A DNA stretch of 64,000 bases, taken from positions 310,001-374,000 of the forward strand of contig NZ_CADIKI010000007.1 in the NCBI RefSeq assembly GCF_902859935.1, in the 5' to 3' direction. The notes below the pieces were generated by a model. It made no database searches and was not told where the DNA came from. It saw nothing but the letters and a program-made list of their open reading frames with translations. Numbering within the stretch: position 1 is the stretch's first letter; each line of letters begins with the position of its first letter. Shown here in pieces: positions 34,501 through 42,644 of this stretch. This stretch comes from Paraburkholderia fynbosensis. Lineage in GTDB: Bacteria > Pseudomonadota > Gammaproteobacteria > Burkholderiales > Burkholderiaceae. The translations under genes and the position numbers were made by a program.

Positions 34501-36980
34501 CTGATGCGTCGCCCGACGAGAGATACCTGCCCGCGCGTCGTATCTCGCTTCAAAGCGCCGCCTTGGCCGGTATGATCAAGGACGCGCACGATCTAGCAGA
34601 ATGGGTGGCAACCTACGATGAGCTGCTCGATAAACGTCAGCTCCAACACAACAACATCACGGTGGTACGCTACCGTCGTGGCTCCACCAACGGCCGCAAC
34701 ATGATCGTCAGCTCGACCTCCGAGCTACGGCTACTCGGCGTGCTTGTACGCCGTCGCTTGGAAGAGCTGAATCTTCAGCTCGATCCCGAACAACTTGAGG
34801 CTGCTGCCGCCAAGGCGAAGCGCGACGCGCTTTCTGTCTCCGGTGACATTGTGCTTCGCGCGGCTAAGCGTGGTGTCTCTGCAGGCGAAATGATCGGCTT
34901 GGTCCTCAGCCGCTACTTGCTCGCGGAGGAGTTCAAGGCTTCCGCCGCTGGTGGTCAAATACTGACTGCATACTTTCTGCTCGACGACTATGCGAGCTGG
35001 CTGTCGCAACCTGAAAGCCGCATCGCCGACATCCTCGCGCTTAATGTCGAGGAGCGAGACGATGGAATCCGTGTCGTTATTTCGATCGTCGAGTCGAAGT
35101 ATGTTGGAGCAGACGGACTAGCTAAGGCCCGCCGAGATTCTAAGGACCAACTCCTGGCAACGTTGAGCATGTTCCGGGAGGCTCTCTTTGGCGCCCCGGG
35201 GCGCCTCGATCGTGACGTGTGGCTCGCTCGCTTGGCGGATATGCTTATCGACGCCGAGATCCCGCCAGGCATGACGGGACTCATGGAGCGGGCAAGGGTA
35301 AAGCTGCGCGAAGGCGACGTGGAGATTTCGCTCCGCGGCTACTCACAGGTCTATGTTCATACCTCGGATGCAGGCTCCGCGTCTGCCTCCGACCAAGAGC
35401 TGCTCGACGACGCCGAAGGCGTTCAAGCTTGGCAGGAAGTTTTTGACAGGCATGATCTGCGCAAGCTTGGCGAGGCCTATGCGAAGGGGAATGGCGGTTT
35501 CGAAGCCAGGGCTGGACTCGGCCCCCACCAACCATGGGCTGGGCACGGTTTCAAGAAGCCAGCTGCGCGGGTGCCGTGGCTCTCGGCTATAGGCCAGCTC
35601 GCCAATGGTCTCTTAGTGTCTTCCGACGACGAAGCTCCAGCCATTGTGGCAGATGCAAGCAGCTTGCCTCAATCAAACGGCCCCGTGGCTGAGCACCAGG
35701 CACCGGTGCAAGAACAGGTCGAAGCCTCAACCAACGCAATGGTGTCGGTGCCGGTCCCAACTCCAGCATTGTCCACCGATCTTGGCTCTTCGCTTTCTGC
35801 TCTGGTAGCCGCCAAATTTGCGGGCGGAGCGCGAGCGGACGCAGAGCGGGAGGGGTGGGCCGAGGAGGTGAAAAAGAAGCTTAAATCCGCGCTGAATAGC
35901 TACGGTCTGCAGGCCGCCATTCTAGGCGTGCGTTTGACGCCGAACGGCTGCTTGGTCAGATTGGCAGGCTCAGACAGGCTGCGCGTCGAGGATATCGAGA
36001 ACAAGCGCACCCAATTGCTGACCACTCACGCGATCAATTTAGTGACGGTTCAGCCCAAGCCTGGCGAGATTGTGGTGACGGTCGCCGGCTCCAAGCGTCA
36101 AGCGGTATCGCTCTGGGAGCTGTGGTCGCGTCGCGAGCTCAATCGCAACGTCGCCGGCATCAACACGTCATTCCTCTTGGGGCTCCAAGAGATCAACGGC
36201 GCGTTGCTATATCTGAACCTCGGAGCAGAGTTCGGTGGCCTCTCCTCCCACGAGCCGCATTCCCTTGTGGCAGGTGCCACCGGTAGCGGCAAGTCGGTAC
36301 TGATCCAGGCGCTGCTCTTGGACATCGCCGCGACCAACTCGAAGGATCTTGCGCAGATCATCTTGATCGATCCGAAGATGGGCGTGGACTACGCGCCGCT
36401 TGCCGAACTGCCGCACATGCGCAGCGAGATTGTGACGACAAAGGAGAAGGCAGCAGAAGTCCTCGAGGCTTTGGTTCAGGAAATGGAGGAGCGCTATCGC
36501 GCCTTCGCTAAGGCGCGCGCGCGCGACCTGCCGACCTACAACGCCAAGGTCTCGGCCGACGAGCGTTTGCCCATGGTCTTCCTTGTGCATGACGAATTCG
36601 CGGACTGGATGCTCGACGACGGATACAAGTCTGCCGTGGGCGCCGCGGTACAGCGATTGGGCGTAAAGGCTCGCGCTGCCGGCATTCATCTGATCTTCGC
36701 AGCGCAGCGCCCCGACAAGGACGTCATGCCGATGCAATTGCGCGAAAATCTTGGCAACCGCCTCATCCTCAAAGTTTCAAGCGAGGCCACCTCCAAAATC
36801 GCGCTCGACAGACCGGGCGCTGAGCTCTTGCTTGGTCGTGGGCACCTTGCTGCGAAGCTCAACGGCGAGCAGGGGTTGGTGTTCGCGCAAGCCCCCTTTC
36901 TGTCTGACGATGATATCGCCGCAGCGGTGACGGCGATTTCCCTCGACAACTCCCCAAAATCAGCGCATGGCACCACTTGA
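31548..36980 (+). CDS. DptH/SspH-like giant FtsK-type ATPase
   Basis: The 1810-aa protein has a C-terminal FtsK/HerA-type motor. Walker A GATGSGKS is at about residues 1576-1583. A following ILIDPKMGVDYAPLAELPHM and Walker-B-like MVFLVHDEFADWML lie near residue 1680, and LIFAAQRPDKDVMPMQLREN carries the sensor region. Helical and linker regions, and a Pro/Gln-rich linker around residues 1360-1420, fill the first 1550 residues. This is the size and layout of DptH and SspH, the translocase of phosphorothioate-dependent restriction. It overlaps the genes on both sides (7 and 14 bases). No separate nuclease motif was recognised in the N-terminal part. The call is well supported for FtsK, moderately for SspH. 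Confidence 0.75.
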   Translation: MLTDRIIGRVGADILAKRISNPDQPGDSAALFRLDKLSAGQIAAVARAVLANPELLARVELMIPEALVESQGLPAEILIPHNAGYVRNNAVTSKAAILTANGNEHNLADTLGHVMAIGAKEMRANPEPWVEASLYAGGLSPVPDDRAVFHAAIGGLLSSSELSLVQLGEFCSDIVEAMSTRGLAIRDAVGFALPRAGLPRDSSFFSNAKTFGVTRKPWQKAFIKLFTQRAPLLKKLRQNGQLLDPEELLERIKANESDIADGARQALEEFAAAPAGDLEAATALAQFEWESDGVYLAFDKPKEKQFGLADSTIRFFDHDCDQENSLDDESRTLLDDLKSRERRSDFNEEDEEFFVKHRRLIEQDAKLCARWEKALYGKPIECNDFFDGFARVVNSLHAGLRDPEGERILRFTVTKGRKEWRERFNYDAGTYFSAMYRGLKELMGSRADWKVERLGNANLPDPLFDYEAFFAKEKELRNDKKNKVRPNASLSRAALQIKFDVALVQVADGKETILAKTQLLWSYKPTSIGLSMVADMRRLLEKGGVGCTEVSRRLVSKKGGVQNVSLLDTGTLEATYSTDAGSLVPAANKLRSLRQDIKGRIKELSEDSRITPRQRDEIRGAWDVFEEQYIKAMEDFVSTGVHGEAVMRQAESFGALLTSLMAHARGDVCRSLLVSEVLSVGTVRVAGDNPALIIPPWHPERMKALAVKSRRVAGFATHLLSSDSILYGDREIFMRELSDEIAHPFYPEIAILKRTSTSALVSESSTVNGYSLLESPTRGTEDAMTDVEPAAAAKQARELLERYVGLQPHEASNLSVVLYNADAAELPLATVRELASIQADGKLQCSVSVRHSDPAKLRSVYGELVNKAGDDPDLPVVSETSDNFISKLRISVTPISATPGESEQGFKAFDVAFLHDVVARAAQTDWLPVAWTNDRPNLDHAPSRLSYRSVSGENELKSTTFLTCPWQTASGWAYVSAVAAVDRDTDASPDERYLPARRISLQSAALAGMIKDAHDLAEWVATYDELLDKRQLQHNNITVVRYRRGSTNGRNMIVSSTSELRLLGVLVRRRLEELNLQLDPEQLEAAAAKAKRDALSVSGDIVLRAAKRGVSAGEMIGLVLSRYLLAEEFKASAAGGQILTAYFLLDDYASWLSQPESRIADILALNVEERDDGIRVVISIVESKYVGADGLAKARRDSKDQLLATLSMFREALFGAPGRLDRDVWLARLADMLIDAEIPPGMTGLMERARVKLREGDVEISLRGYSQVYVHTSDAGSASASDQELLDDAEGVQAWQEVFDRHDLRKLGEAYAKGNGGFEARAGLGPHQPWAGHGFKKPAARVPWLSAIGQLANGLLVSSDDEAPAIVADASSLPQSNGPVAEHQAPVQEQVEASTNAMVSVPVPTPALSTDLGSSLSALVAAKFAGGARADAEREGWAEEVKKKLKSALNSYGLQAAILGVRLTPNGCLVRLAGSDRLRVEDIENKRTQLLTTHAINLVTVQPKPGEIVVTVAGSKRQAVSLWELWSRRELNRNVAGINTSFLLGLQEINGALLYLNLGAEFGGLSSHEPHSLVAGATGSGKSVLIQALLLDIAATNSKDLAQIILIDPKMGVDYAPLAELPHMRSEIVTTKEKAAEVLEALVQEMEERYRAFAKARARDLPTYNAKVSADERLPMVFLVHDEFADWMLDDGYKSAVGAAVQRLGVKARAAGIHLIFAAQRPDKDVMPMQLRENLGNRLILKVSSEATSKIALDRPGAELLLGRGHLAAKLNGEQGLVFAQAPFLSDDDIAAAVTAISLDNSPKSAHGTT

Positions 36981-38616
36981 CATTCCAGATGCCTCTTCAA
37001 CCCCGGGATCGTCTCGTGTGACCACGATGACGCGGCTCGTGGCACACCTTGCGAGAAACAACACGAGCGCGCTCACTGCCTTGTTAGGCCCCTCGATCAT
37101 GGCCTTGCTCGGCAAGATGGGTACAGATGTGACAAGTCCAACGGGTCTCGCCTATTTCATCGTTAGCTTGCATGGCGAACGCGGTGCGTTACGAAAGCAG
37201 GACATTCGAAGTCTCTTGCTGTCCAAACTGGACAACTCGGAGGCACTGGATCTGTGCGACCTGCTTCAGATGCCGGCGATCTCGCCTCTCCGAACGTTGA
37301 GTGCCATCGACTTCGACGCAGAGCCAAGCAACCTGGAGATTCTCGACAGGTGGTATGGTGTGGAGATTGACGAGCTCGAGGAGCCCCTTGAACCGTCCGA
37401 GGGGTCTCAGAAAACGATTGCCTCGCACAAGCTCCACGCGCATCAACTAAATGCATTTCGCGAGCTTCGTCGAGCCATCGCCAACCCGCCCGTATCCGTT
37501 TTGGTCCATATGCCATTCGGAGCAGGAAAACTTCGGCTTGTCGTCACTGCAGCGCTCGATCTCTATCGTTCGGAGGCCGATGACCGCTCGATCATCTGGC
37601 TGGCGCCAGGCGCAGCCATGTGTGACGAGGCCTTCCTTGAATTGCAGGAGGTGTGGCGACAACTGGGTTCGCGCGACACTACCATTCTCCAGCTCTACGG
37701 TGACCACCCGGTGCGCGACCTAGATCAGCTCGGAGGGGCAATAGCAGTCATCGACATTCTCCAACTCAGCAAGGACAACTCGGCTCTTGAAAAGCTGGGA
37801 TCCATTACATCGGTTGCCGTCTTCGCAGATGCAGAGAATCGTGTTCATCCTGTCGGGGCCGAGATCGTTCGAAGGATGTCCGCGGGTGGGAAATTCAGAG
37901 CGGTGGGAATATTAGCGACATCTGGCACCGCCTTTCCCCCTGGAGCCACTCAGAGTGCTTTGATGGATGCCTTTCCGGACGCTTGCATCACGATCGCGGC
38001 GAACGACGGATTGCAGTCGCTGCGTCAGGTTGGCGATTTCACGGACATCGACGGTACGGTGGTGAATCTCACGAGCGCATCGCCCACAAGCGCGCCGGCG
38101 GATGCCTTATTCCCTCCGACCAACGACGACGCACTCGATTTTGACCACACCTACGTCAACGAGCTGGGCAACAACGTTGAACGCAACGAACACCTCTTGA
38201 AAATTCTAAAGAAGGAGTCCAAGGGTCGGGGACGCGTTGTTTTCTATGCAACAACAGCCGAGAACGCACGGCTTTTCGCCGGCCTTCTGATGGTCGAGGG
38301 CGTGAAGGCCAGAGCCGTAACTGCGGACGAATCTCCAGCGGCACGCGACCTTGCGCTGCAGAAATTTGTCGCTAGAGATGAGAAGGTCTTGTGCGTCCAC
38401 GGGTTCTTGCTTCCAAGGAACTCCGTTCCTGAAATTTCCGTATGTGTGATGGCGTCGCCTGGCAAGTCCCGAGCAGCGTTCCTATCCACAGTTGGGCGGC
38501 TCGTCCAAGCCCGAGTGGCAGATCTGCCGCGCTTCAGACTCATTGTGGCAGCCGACTCACAAGCCGATGCCGGTTGGTTGGAGTCGTTGAGCACTTGGTC
38601 CACGCTGCATACCTAG
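36967..38616 (+). CDS. Degenerate SF2 helicase-like protein
   Basis: The 549-aa protein keeps the outline of a DEAD/DEAH helicase but with altered motifs. The Walker A position reads MPFGAGKLR (residues about 182-190), where Leu replaces the usual Thr/Ser. The Walker B position reads VFADAENR rather than DEAH. Motif III survives as LATSGTAF. The last helicase motif reads STVGRLVQARV and lacks the expected QxxGRxxR arginines. Residues 1-130 are a helical domain without similarity I recognise. It overlaps the FtsK gene by 14 bases and is followed by the GHKL gene after eight bases, so it belongs to the operon. It probably binds DNA or a partner without normal unwinding. Confidence 0.6.
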   Translation: MAPLDIPDASSTPGSSRVTTMTRLVAHLARNNTSALTALLGPSIMALLGKMGTDVTSPTGLAYFIVSLHGERGALRKQDIRSLLLSKLDNSEALDLCDLLQMPAISPLRTLSAIDFDAEPSNLEILDRWYGVEIDELEEPLEPSEGSQKTIASHKLHAHQLNAFRELRRAIANPPVSVLVHMPFGAGKLRLVVTAALDLYRSEADDRSIIWLAPGAAMCDEAFLELQEVWRQLGSRDTTILQLYGDHPVRDLDQLGGAIAVIDILQLSKDNSALEKLGSITSVAVFADAENRVHPVGAEIVRRMSAGGKFRAVGILATSGTAFPPGATQSALMDAFPDACITIAANDGLQSLRQVGDFTDIDGTVVNLTSASPTSAPADALFPPTNDDALDFDHTYVNELGNNVERNEHLLKILKKESKGRGRVVFYATTAENARLFAGLLMVEGVKARAVTADESPAARDLALQKFVARDEKVLCVHGFLLPRNSVPEISVCVMASPGKSRAAFLSTVGRLVQARVADLPRFRLIVAADSQADAGWLESLSTWSTLHT

Positions 38617-38624
38617 GAGGCCAC

Positions 38625-40388
38625 ATGTCTTTTCCAATTATTCCCCAGAACCTGTCAATCTCCGCCATGCGAAGCTCGGGCTATCGCGACACCGCGCACG
38701 CGTTGGCCGAGCTCATTGACAACGCGATCCAAGCAGGAGAAGGTACTCAATCCCGCACCGAAGTCGAGGTAATCTGTATCGACGAGGTCCCGGCCGAAGG
38801 GCGACGTCAGATATCCCGCCTCGCGGTTTACGACAACGCCAGCGGCATGACCCCCAGCATGCTCAGGAAGGCCCTTCAATTTGGCAACGGTTCGCGCCTT
38901 GACAAGGCTAAGCAAAAGGGTATCGGCAAGTTCGGGATGGGATTGCCGAACTCTTCAATCTCTCAATGCAAGAGGGTGGATGTCTGGACATGGCAAAATG
39001 GGTCGGTTTATCACGCGTACTTGGACGTACAGGAGATTCAGGACGGACAAATGACAGAGGTTCCAGAGCCTCAGCCCTCTGAGATTCCTTCTGAATGGCG
39101 GTCATTGATTGCAGGCAATCGCGAAGAGCATGGCACCTTGGTCGTCTGGAGCAAGTTGGACCGCATCTCTTGGAAGCAAAGTACGACTCTGTTGCGACAC
39201 ACAGAATTCATCAGCGGGCGTGTGTATCGGCACTTTATCGACGACAAGTCTGTTCGAATTCGCCTTGCCGCCTATGAGGGCAAGACTAAGACAACGGTCT
39301 ATCAGAGCTTTGTGCGACCCAATGACCCGCTTTACTTGATGTCTGGCACCAATGCCCCGGCGCCCTTCGATCAGAAGCCGGCCTTTGTGCCGTTCGGACA
39401 ACCGCTGGTTCTCCATATAGGGCATGGTGGCACAGAGCACCCTGTGACCATCATGGCGTCGATATGTAAGCCGGAGGCGCGGCGAGAAGGAGGTACCAAA
39501 CCTATCGGTCAGCACGCGCAAAAAAATCAGGGCATCTCGGTCGTGAGATCGAGGCGGGAGCTGGAGCTCAATCACAGCTTCACGAACTCGTATGACACAC
39601 GCGAGAGATGGTGGGGAATCGAAGTGCAGTTCGACCCGGGTTTGGATGATGTCTTTGGCGTCACGAACAACAAGCAGGCCGCGACGGGTTTCACACGCCT
39701 GAGCATCGAGGAAGACGCGCTGGAAGAGCGGCTCAGCGTGAAAGATTATCAGGAGACGCTCGAGCAGGATCGAGACCCACGGCTTGCCATGTACCGCATC
39801 AGCCGGGAGATTGAGAAGCTGTTGAACTCGATGCGCGGGCAGGTGGCCAAGATGCGCGAAGGTGAGCGAATGCAGTCCACCAAAGAGCGAGCCGAGAAAA
39901 AGGCCGAGAAAGCGGCCACCGAGTCTGTGATGAGACGCAGAGAGCGGGTTGGGGATACCGGCCGGAGCGACAAAGATGAACACGCCTCCGCCGACGAACG
40001 AGCATCCGCGCTGACTGCCGATATCGTCCAGGATGGCGTAGAGGAGGCGAAGGCTCTGGAACTCGCCGTGGACTATGTCAGCAAGAAGATTAAATTCCGC
40101 TTCAAGCACGCCGACATGTCTGGTTCGCACATCTTTGACGTTTCCACTTCCGGGGGCGTGATTCTGGTCACCCTGAACAGTCGTCATCCGGTGCACGCCC
40201 GGCTGTTCGAGGCACTTCAAGGGGAAGACGGACCGGAGGCTCAGTACGCTAGGGATGTTCTGTCGCTTATCGCCGCTTGGGCCCGTATGGAAGACGAAGC
40301 GCCGAGCGAAAAGATGCGAGTGTCGATCGAGGATACTCGCTTTCAGTGGGGGCGAATGGCCATGGACTTCTTTGAGATCGAGAATTAG
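38625..40388 (+). CDS. GHKL (paraMORC-like) ATPase
   Basis: The 587-aa protein has a GHKL ATP-binding fold at the N-terminus. The N box reads ALAELIDNAIQAG (residues 26-38), the G1 box DNASGM (near residue 69) and the G2 box GIGKFGMGLPNSS (near residue 99). A transducer-like domain follows, then a charged helical segment (KERAEKKAEKAATES) and a small C-terminal domain. GHKL proteins related to eukaryotic MORC are known from prokaryotic restriction operons that also carry SF2 helicases and REase-fold nucleases, which is the context here. The ATG at 38625 has AGGAGG upstream. Dimerisation on ATP binding, clamping DNA, is expected of the family. Confidence 0.8.
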   Translation: MSFPIIPQNLSISAMRSSGYRDTAHALAELIDNAIQAGEGTQSRTEVEVICIDEVPAEGRRQISRLAVYDNASGMTPSMLRKALQFGNGSRLDKAKQKGIGKFGMGLPNSSISQCKRVDVWTWQNGSVYHAYLDVQEIQDGQMTEVPEPQPSEIPSEWRSLIAGNREEHGTLVVWSKLDRISWKQSTTLLRHTEFISGRVYRHFIDDKSVRIRLAAYEGKTKTTVYQSFVRPNDPLYLMSGTNAPAPFDQKPAFVPFGQPLVLHIGHGGTEHPVTIMASICKPEARREGGTKPIGQHAQKNQGISVVRSRRELELNHSFTNSYDTRERWWGIEVQFDPGLDDVFGVTNNKQAATGFTRLSIEEDALEERLSVKDYQETLEQDRDPRLAMYRISREIEKLLNSMRGQVAKMREGERMQSTKERAEKKAEKAATESVMRRRERVGDTGRSDKDEHASADERASALTADIVQDGVEEAKALELAVDYVSKKIKFRFKHADMSGSHIFDVSTSGGVILVTLNSRHPVHARLFEALQGEDGPEAQYARDVLSLIAAWARMEDEAPSEKMRVSIEDTRFQWGRMAMDFFEIEN

Positions 40389-40390
40389 CC

Positions 40391-41473
40391 GTGGGCGGGC
40401 GCGAAGCGATCCGTGGGTTTGCGGTTCAAACCCTAATCTGCCTGCTCGACTCGCTCTGGGCGGACGGACAATGGACGGCTGTTACGCTAGAGCCGGACTC
40501 TGACAACGATAAGGTAGACATCTACTGGGAGTATGCAGATGGTTCGACTCTTGCTCAGCAGGTCAAGTCCTCCAAAAATCAGATCGGCAAAGGCGATGTC
40601 GTCGTATGGTGCAAAGAGCTCAAAGGCTCCAACGCTGCAAGCAAGTACCAACTGATATTGGCTGGACCGATCGCAGCTGCCGTTTTGGGTGACGCCCCCT
40701 TCGATGACGTCGAGGTGCCAACTCCGACTTCGATGGACACGCTGGCCCTGCTCGACCAGGCCATCACGAAGGTAGATCGCTACCTGACCGCGAAGTCCAT
40801 CGAGCCGCTTGCCCTACCCTTGCGCGAGTCGTTGATCTATGAGCTCGTCGCTCGCTTGCTGCAGGCGGCGATACAGGGAAAGCGTATGCCGCGTGAGGAG
40901 TTCGATGGGTGGTTGCTAAGCGGAATCACGGCCTCCTATCCGCACGCGGTCAGTCAACGCCTGACTACGAACTGCAACGTATTGTGGAGCGTGCTAGAAA
41001 TTGCCGGGCCAGTGGTGGTTTCGGACCGGGCTTTCGAGCTGATACTCCCGCTTACCGTCGTCAATGGCGGAGCCTCCACTGCCGTCGTGGAGATGTTTCT
41101 GCTGCGCGTGTGGTCGGCCACGCGGGAGATGCGCTACCGGCCCGAGCGCGTCGTTCCCGAGAAACCAGAGGAGCAATACGCCGCGCGACGACGGCTTGGG
41201 CGTCCATTCGGAGATTTCGCGATCGCCCCCCAGTCTTCGGTACAACAGTCCGTTCTGTTCGTCCCAGTTCAAAAGCCGGGATACGAGGCGAATGAGTGGC
41301 CTCACGGTGACTACCAACTCGAATTGTTCGTCAAGTACGCAGCTCAGGCAGCCCTGTGTTCGGTCAAGAGGGCGACAATCAAGATCAGGATGGACGAGTT
41401 TTCCGTCTTGACGTCCGGTCAGACACAGTCCATCTCCGTCTCCAATCTGGACAAGTATCTGAGCCTGTTATGA
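40391..41473 (+). CDS. PD-(D/E)XK-like nuclease (DUF4297-type)
   Basis: The 360-aa protein starts at GTG 40391, two bases after the GHKL stop. The N-terminal 75 residues look like a DUF4297-type dsDNA nuclease: FAVQTLICLLD, then DNDKVDIYWEY and AQQVKSSKN. The Asp and the Gln-Val-Lys mimic the D...QxK metal site of PD-(D/E)XK enzymes. The central part is helical. The C-terminal domain is beta-rich (YQLELFVKYAAQAALCSVKR). Its place as the last gene of the operon, after helicase-like and GHKL proteins, suggests it supplies a cutting activity. Its 3' end overlaps the end of a convergent small ORF by 55 bp. Confidence 0.6.
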   Translation: MGGREAIRGFAVQTLICLLDSLWADGQWTAVTLEPDSDNDKVDIYWEYADGSTLAQQVKSSKNQIGKGDVVVWCKELKGSNAASKYQLILAGPIAAAVLGDAPFDDVEVPTPTSMDTLALLDQAITKVDRYLTAKSIEPLALPLRESLIYELVARLLQAAIQGKRMPREEFDGWLLSGITASYPHAVSQRLTTNCNVLWSVLEIAGPVVVSDRAFELILPLTVVNGGASTAVVEMFLLRVWSATREMRYRPERVVPEKPEEQYAARRRLGRPFGDFAIAPQSSVQQSVLFVPVQKPGYEANEWPHGDYQLELFVKYAAQAALCSVKRATIKIRMDEFSVLTSGQTQSISVSNLDKYLSLL

Positions 41474-41805
41474 CCTAAATATGGGACATCGCGTAGGGGC
41501 CGTTGCCTTCGTAAGGGCGGCCCAACCAGAAGAGTCCCCTGCAGCCATGTCCCCATGTGCGGTACGCACCGACAGCGACAGTGACGGCGCGACGGTAACC
41601 TAAGCCAGTCGCCGATCGTCTCAGTCCGAATCGTCGCTGTACCGTGCTCGCTCACGTAGGACGATGTGTTCCCAAGGTAGTCCGCAGCCAAACCCACTTC
41701 CATCAAATGTTCAGCGAGCCCTCGAGTCTCCGAGCAAATGGGGCAGGGCTTCGGGGGGAGTTCCGGGTCGTCGGCGCTCGTCTTCCCAGTCGACCCTTGA
41801 TTCAC
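41419..41805 (-). CDS. Small Cys-rich ORF coupled to sspD
   Basis: The frame starts at GTG 41805, which overlaps the sspD stop as GTGA. The first half (PELPPKPCPICSETRGLAEH, then LMEVGLAADYLG) has a zinc-ribbon-like CPIC and reads like real protein. The second half has HCRCRC and is Arg-rich and less convincing; a frameshift may have changed the tail. Its 3' end overlaps the convergent nuclease gene by 55 bases. It would be a fourth gene of the sspBCD unit. No homologue is recognised, and I am only moderately sure that it is expressed. Confidence 0.4.
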   Translation of the reverse strand: MNQGSTGKTSADDPELPPKPCPICSETRGLAEHLMEVGLAADYLGNTSSYVSEHGTATIRTETIGDWLRLPSRRHCRCRCVPHMGTWLQGTLLVGPPLRRQRPLRDVPYLGHNRLRYLSRLETEMDCV

Positions 41806-42644
41806 TTGTGACAGACGTTGCAAGAGCCGTTGCCTTCATCCACGCCGTAGACATCATCAATGTCCTCGGGGCAGGCCTTCACAGGCCGCAGGGGATTAAT
41901 AGGGATACTCTTGCGCATGCGAGCGCGGCGGATCTCGTATTCCGCCTCGATCTCTGCTACGCGCTCCGGTTGCTCCATGTCTACGAGCGATTCGCCCTTC
42001 GACCAGGTGAAGGGTGCCCCGTGTTCTAAGGCGTCCTTCTCGAGGGCTTTCGCTTCTTCATACGCTTGAGGGTGCTTGTCCCTCAGGCGGACCCACTCGA
42101 TTTTCTGCTGAAAGAAGCAGAAAGTGCAGCCGCTGCGCGAGCGCCACTCGTAGTACTTGGGGTAACCGACACCGGAATTCTCCAAGATGTCGATCACGGC
42201 TGCTTTGTCGATGCCGGCTTCGCGGAAGGGCAGCTTCACAAACAGATTGTCAGCTTTAGACGCGTAGCCTTCGCGATATTCTTCGTCCGCGCGGATCGCC
42301 ACGTACGAAGTGACTTTGTCGCCGGCTGCCAGCCAAGGCTTCACCCAATCCTCGAATGGCGCCAGCTTCAACTTTCGCGTACACCAGCGGCTTTGCGGGT
42401 TGGGTAGGAAGTGATTGAATTGACGCAGCCAGAAGCGAAAGTCCCGGCCCGGGTTGAGCCGGGCGATCGGTTTGCCTAGGTAACCCTCAAGCTTGCCGAG
42501 GAACTCATGAACCTCAGGCAGCTCCTCGCCGGTGTCGGTGAAGAAATAATCGATATCGAGCTCAGGATGTCGGTCGCGCATGTAGACCGCGAGCGCGGCG
42601 CTGTCTTTCCCACCAGAAATTCCTAGAACATGACGCTCAATCAT
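41802..42644 (-). CDS. sspD: SspD: PAPS-reductase-like sulfur transfer enzyme
   Basis: The 280-aa protein has the PP-loop SGGKDSAAL starting at residue 10, which binds ATP or adenylylated substrate, and the FFTDTGEE segment near residue 34 of the PAPS-reductase family. Cysteines C88 (WCTRK), C173 and C176 (SGCTFC) and the C-terminal C258, C275 and C278 are candidates for an iron-sulfur cluster, as in DndC. SspD is thought to act with SspB and SspC to put sulfur into a single DNA strand. The ATG at 42644 has AGAGG upstream and overlaps the sspC end by eight bases; an ATG at 42662 is possible. It is the third gene of the sspBCD unit. Confidence 0.8.
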   Translation of the reverse strand: MIERHVLGISGGKDSAALAVYMRDRHPELDIDYFFTDTGEELPEVHEFLGKLEGYLGKPIARLNPGRDFRFWLRQFNHFLPNPQSRWCTRKLKLAPFEDWVKPWLAAGDKVTSYVAIRADEEYREGYASKADNLFVKLPFREAGIDKAAVIDILENSGVGYPKYYEWRSRSGCTFCFFQQKIEWVRLRDKHPQAYEEAKALEKDALEHGAPFTWSKGESLVDMEQPERVAEIEAEYEIRRARMRKSIPINPLRPVKACPEDIDDVYGVDEGNGSCNVCHK

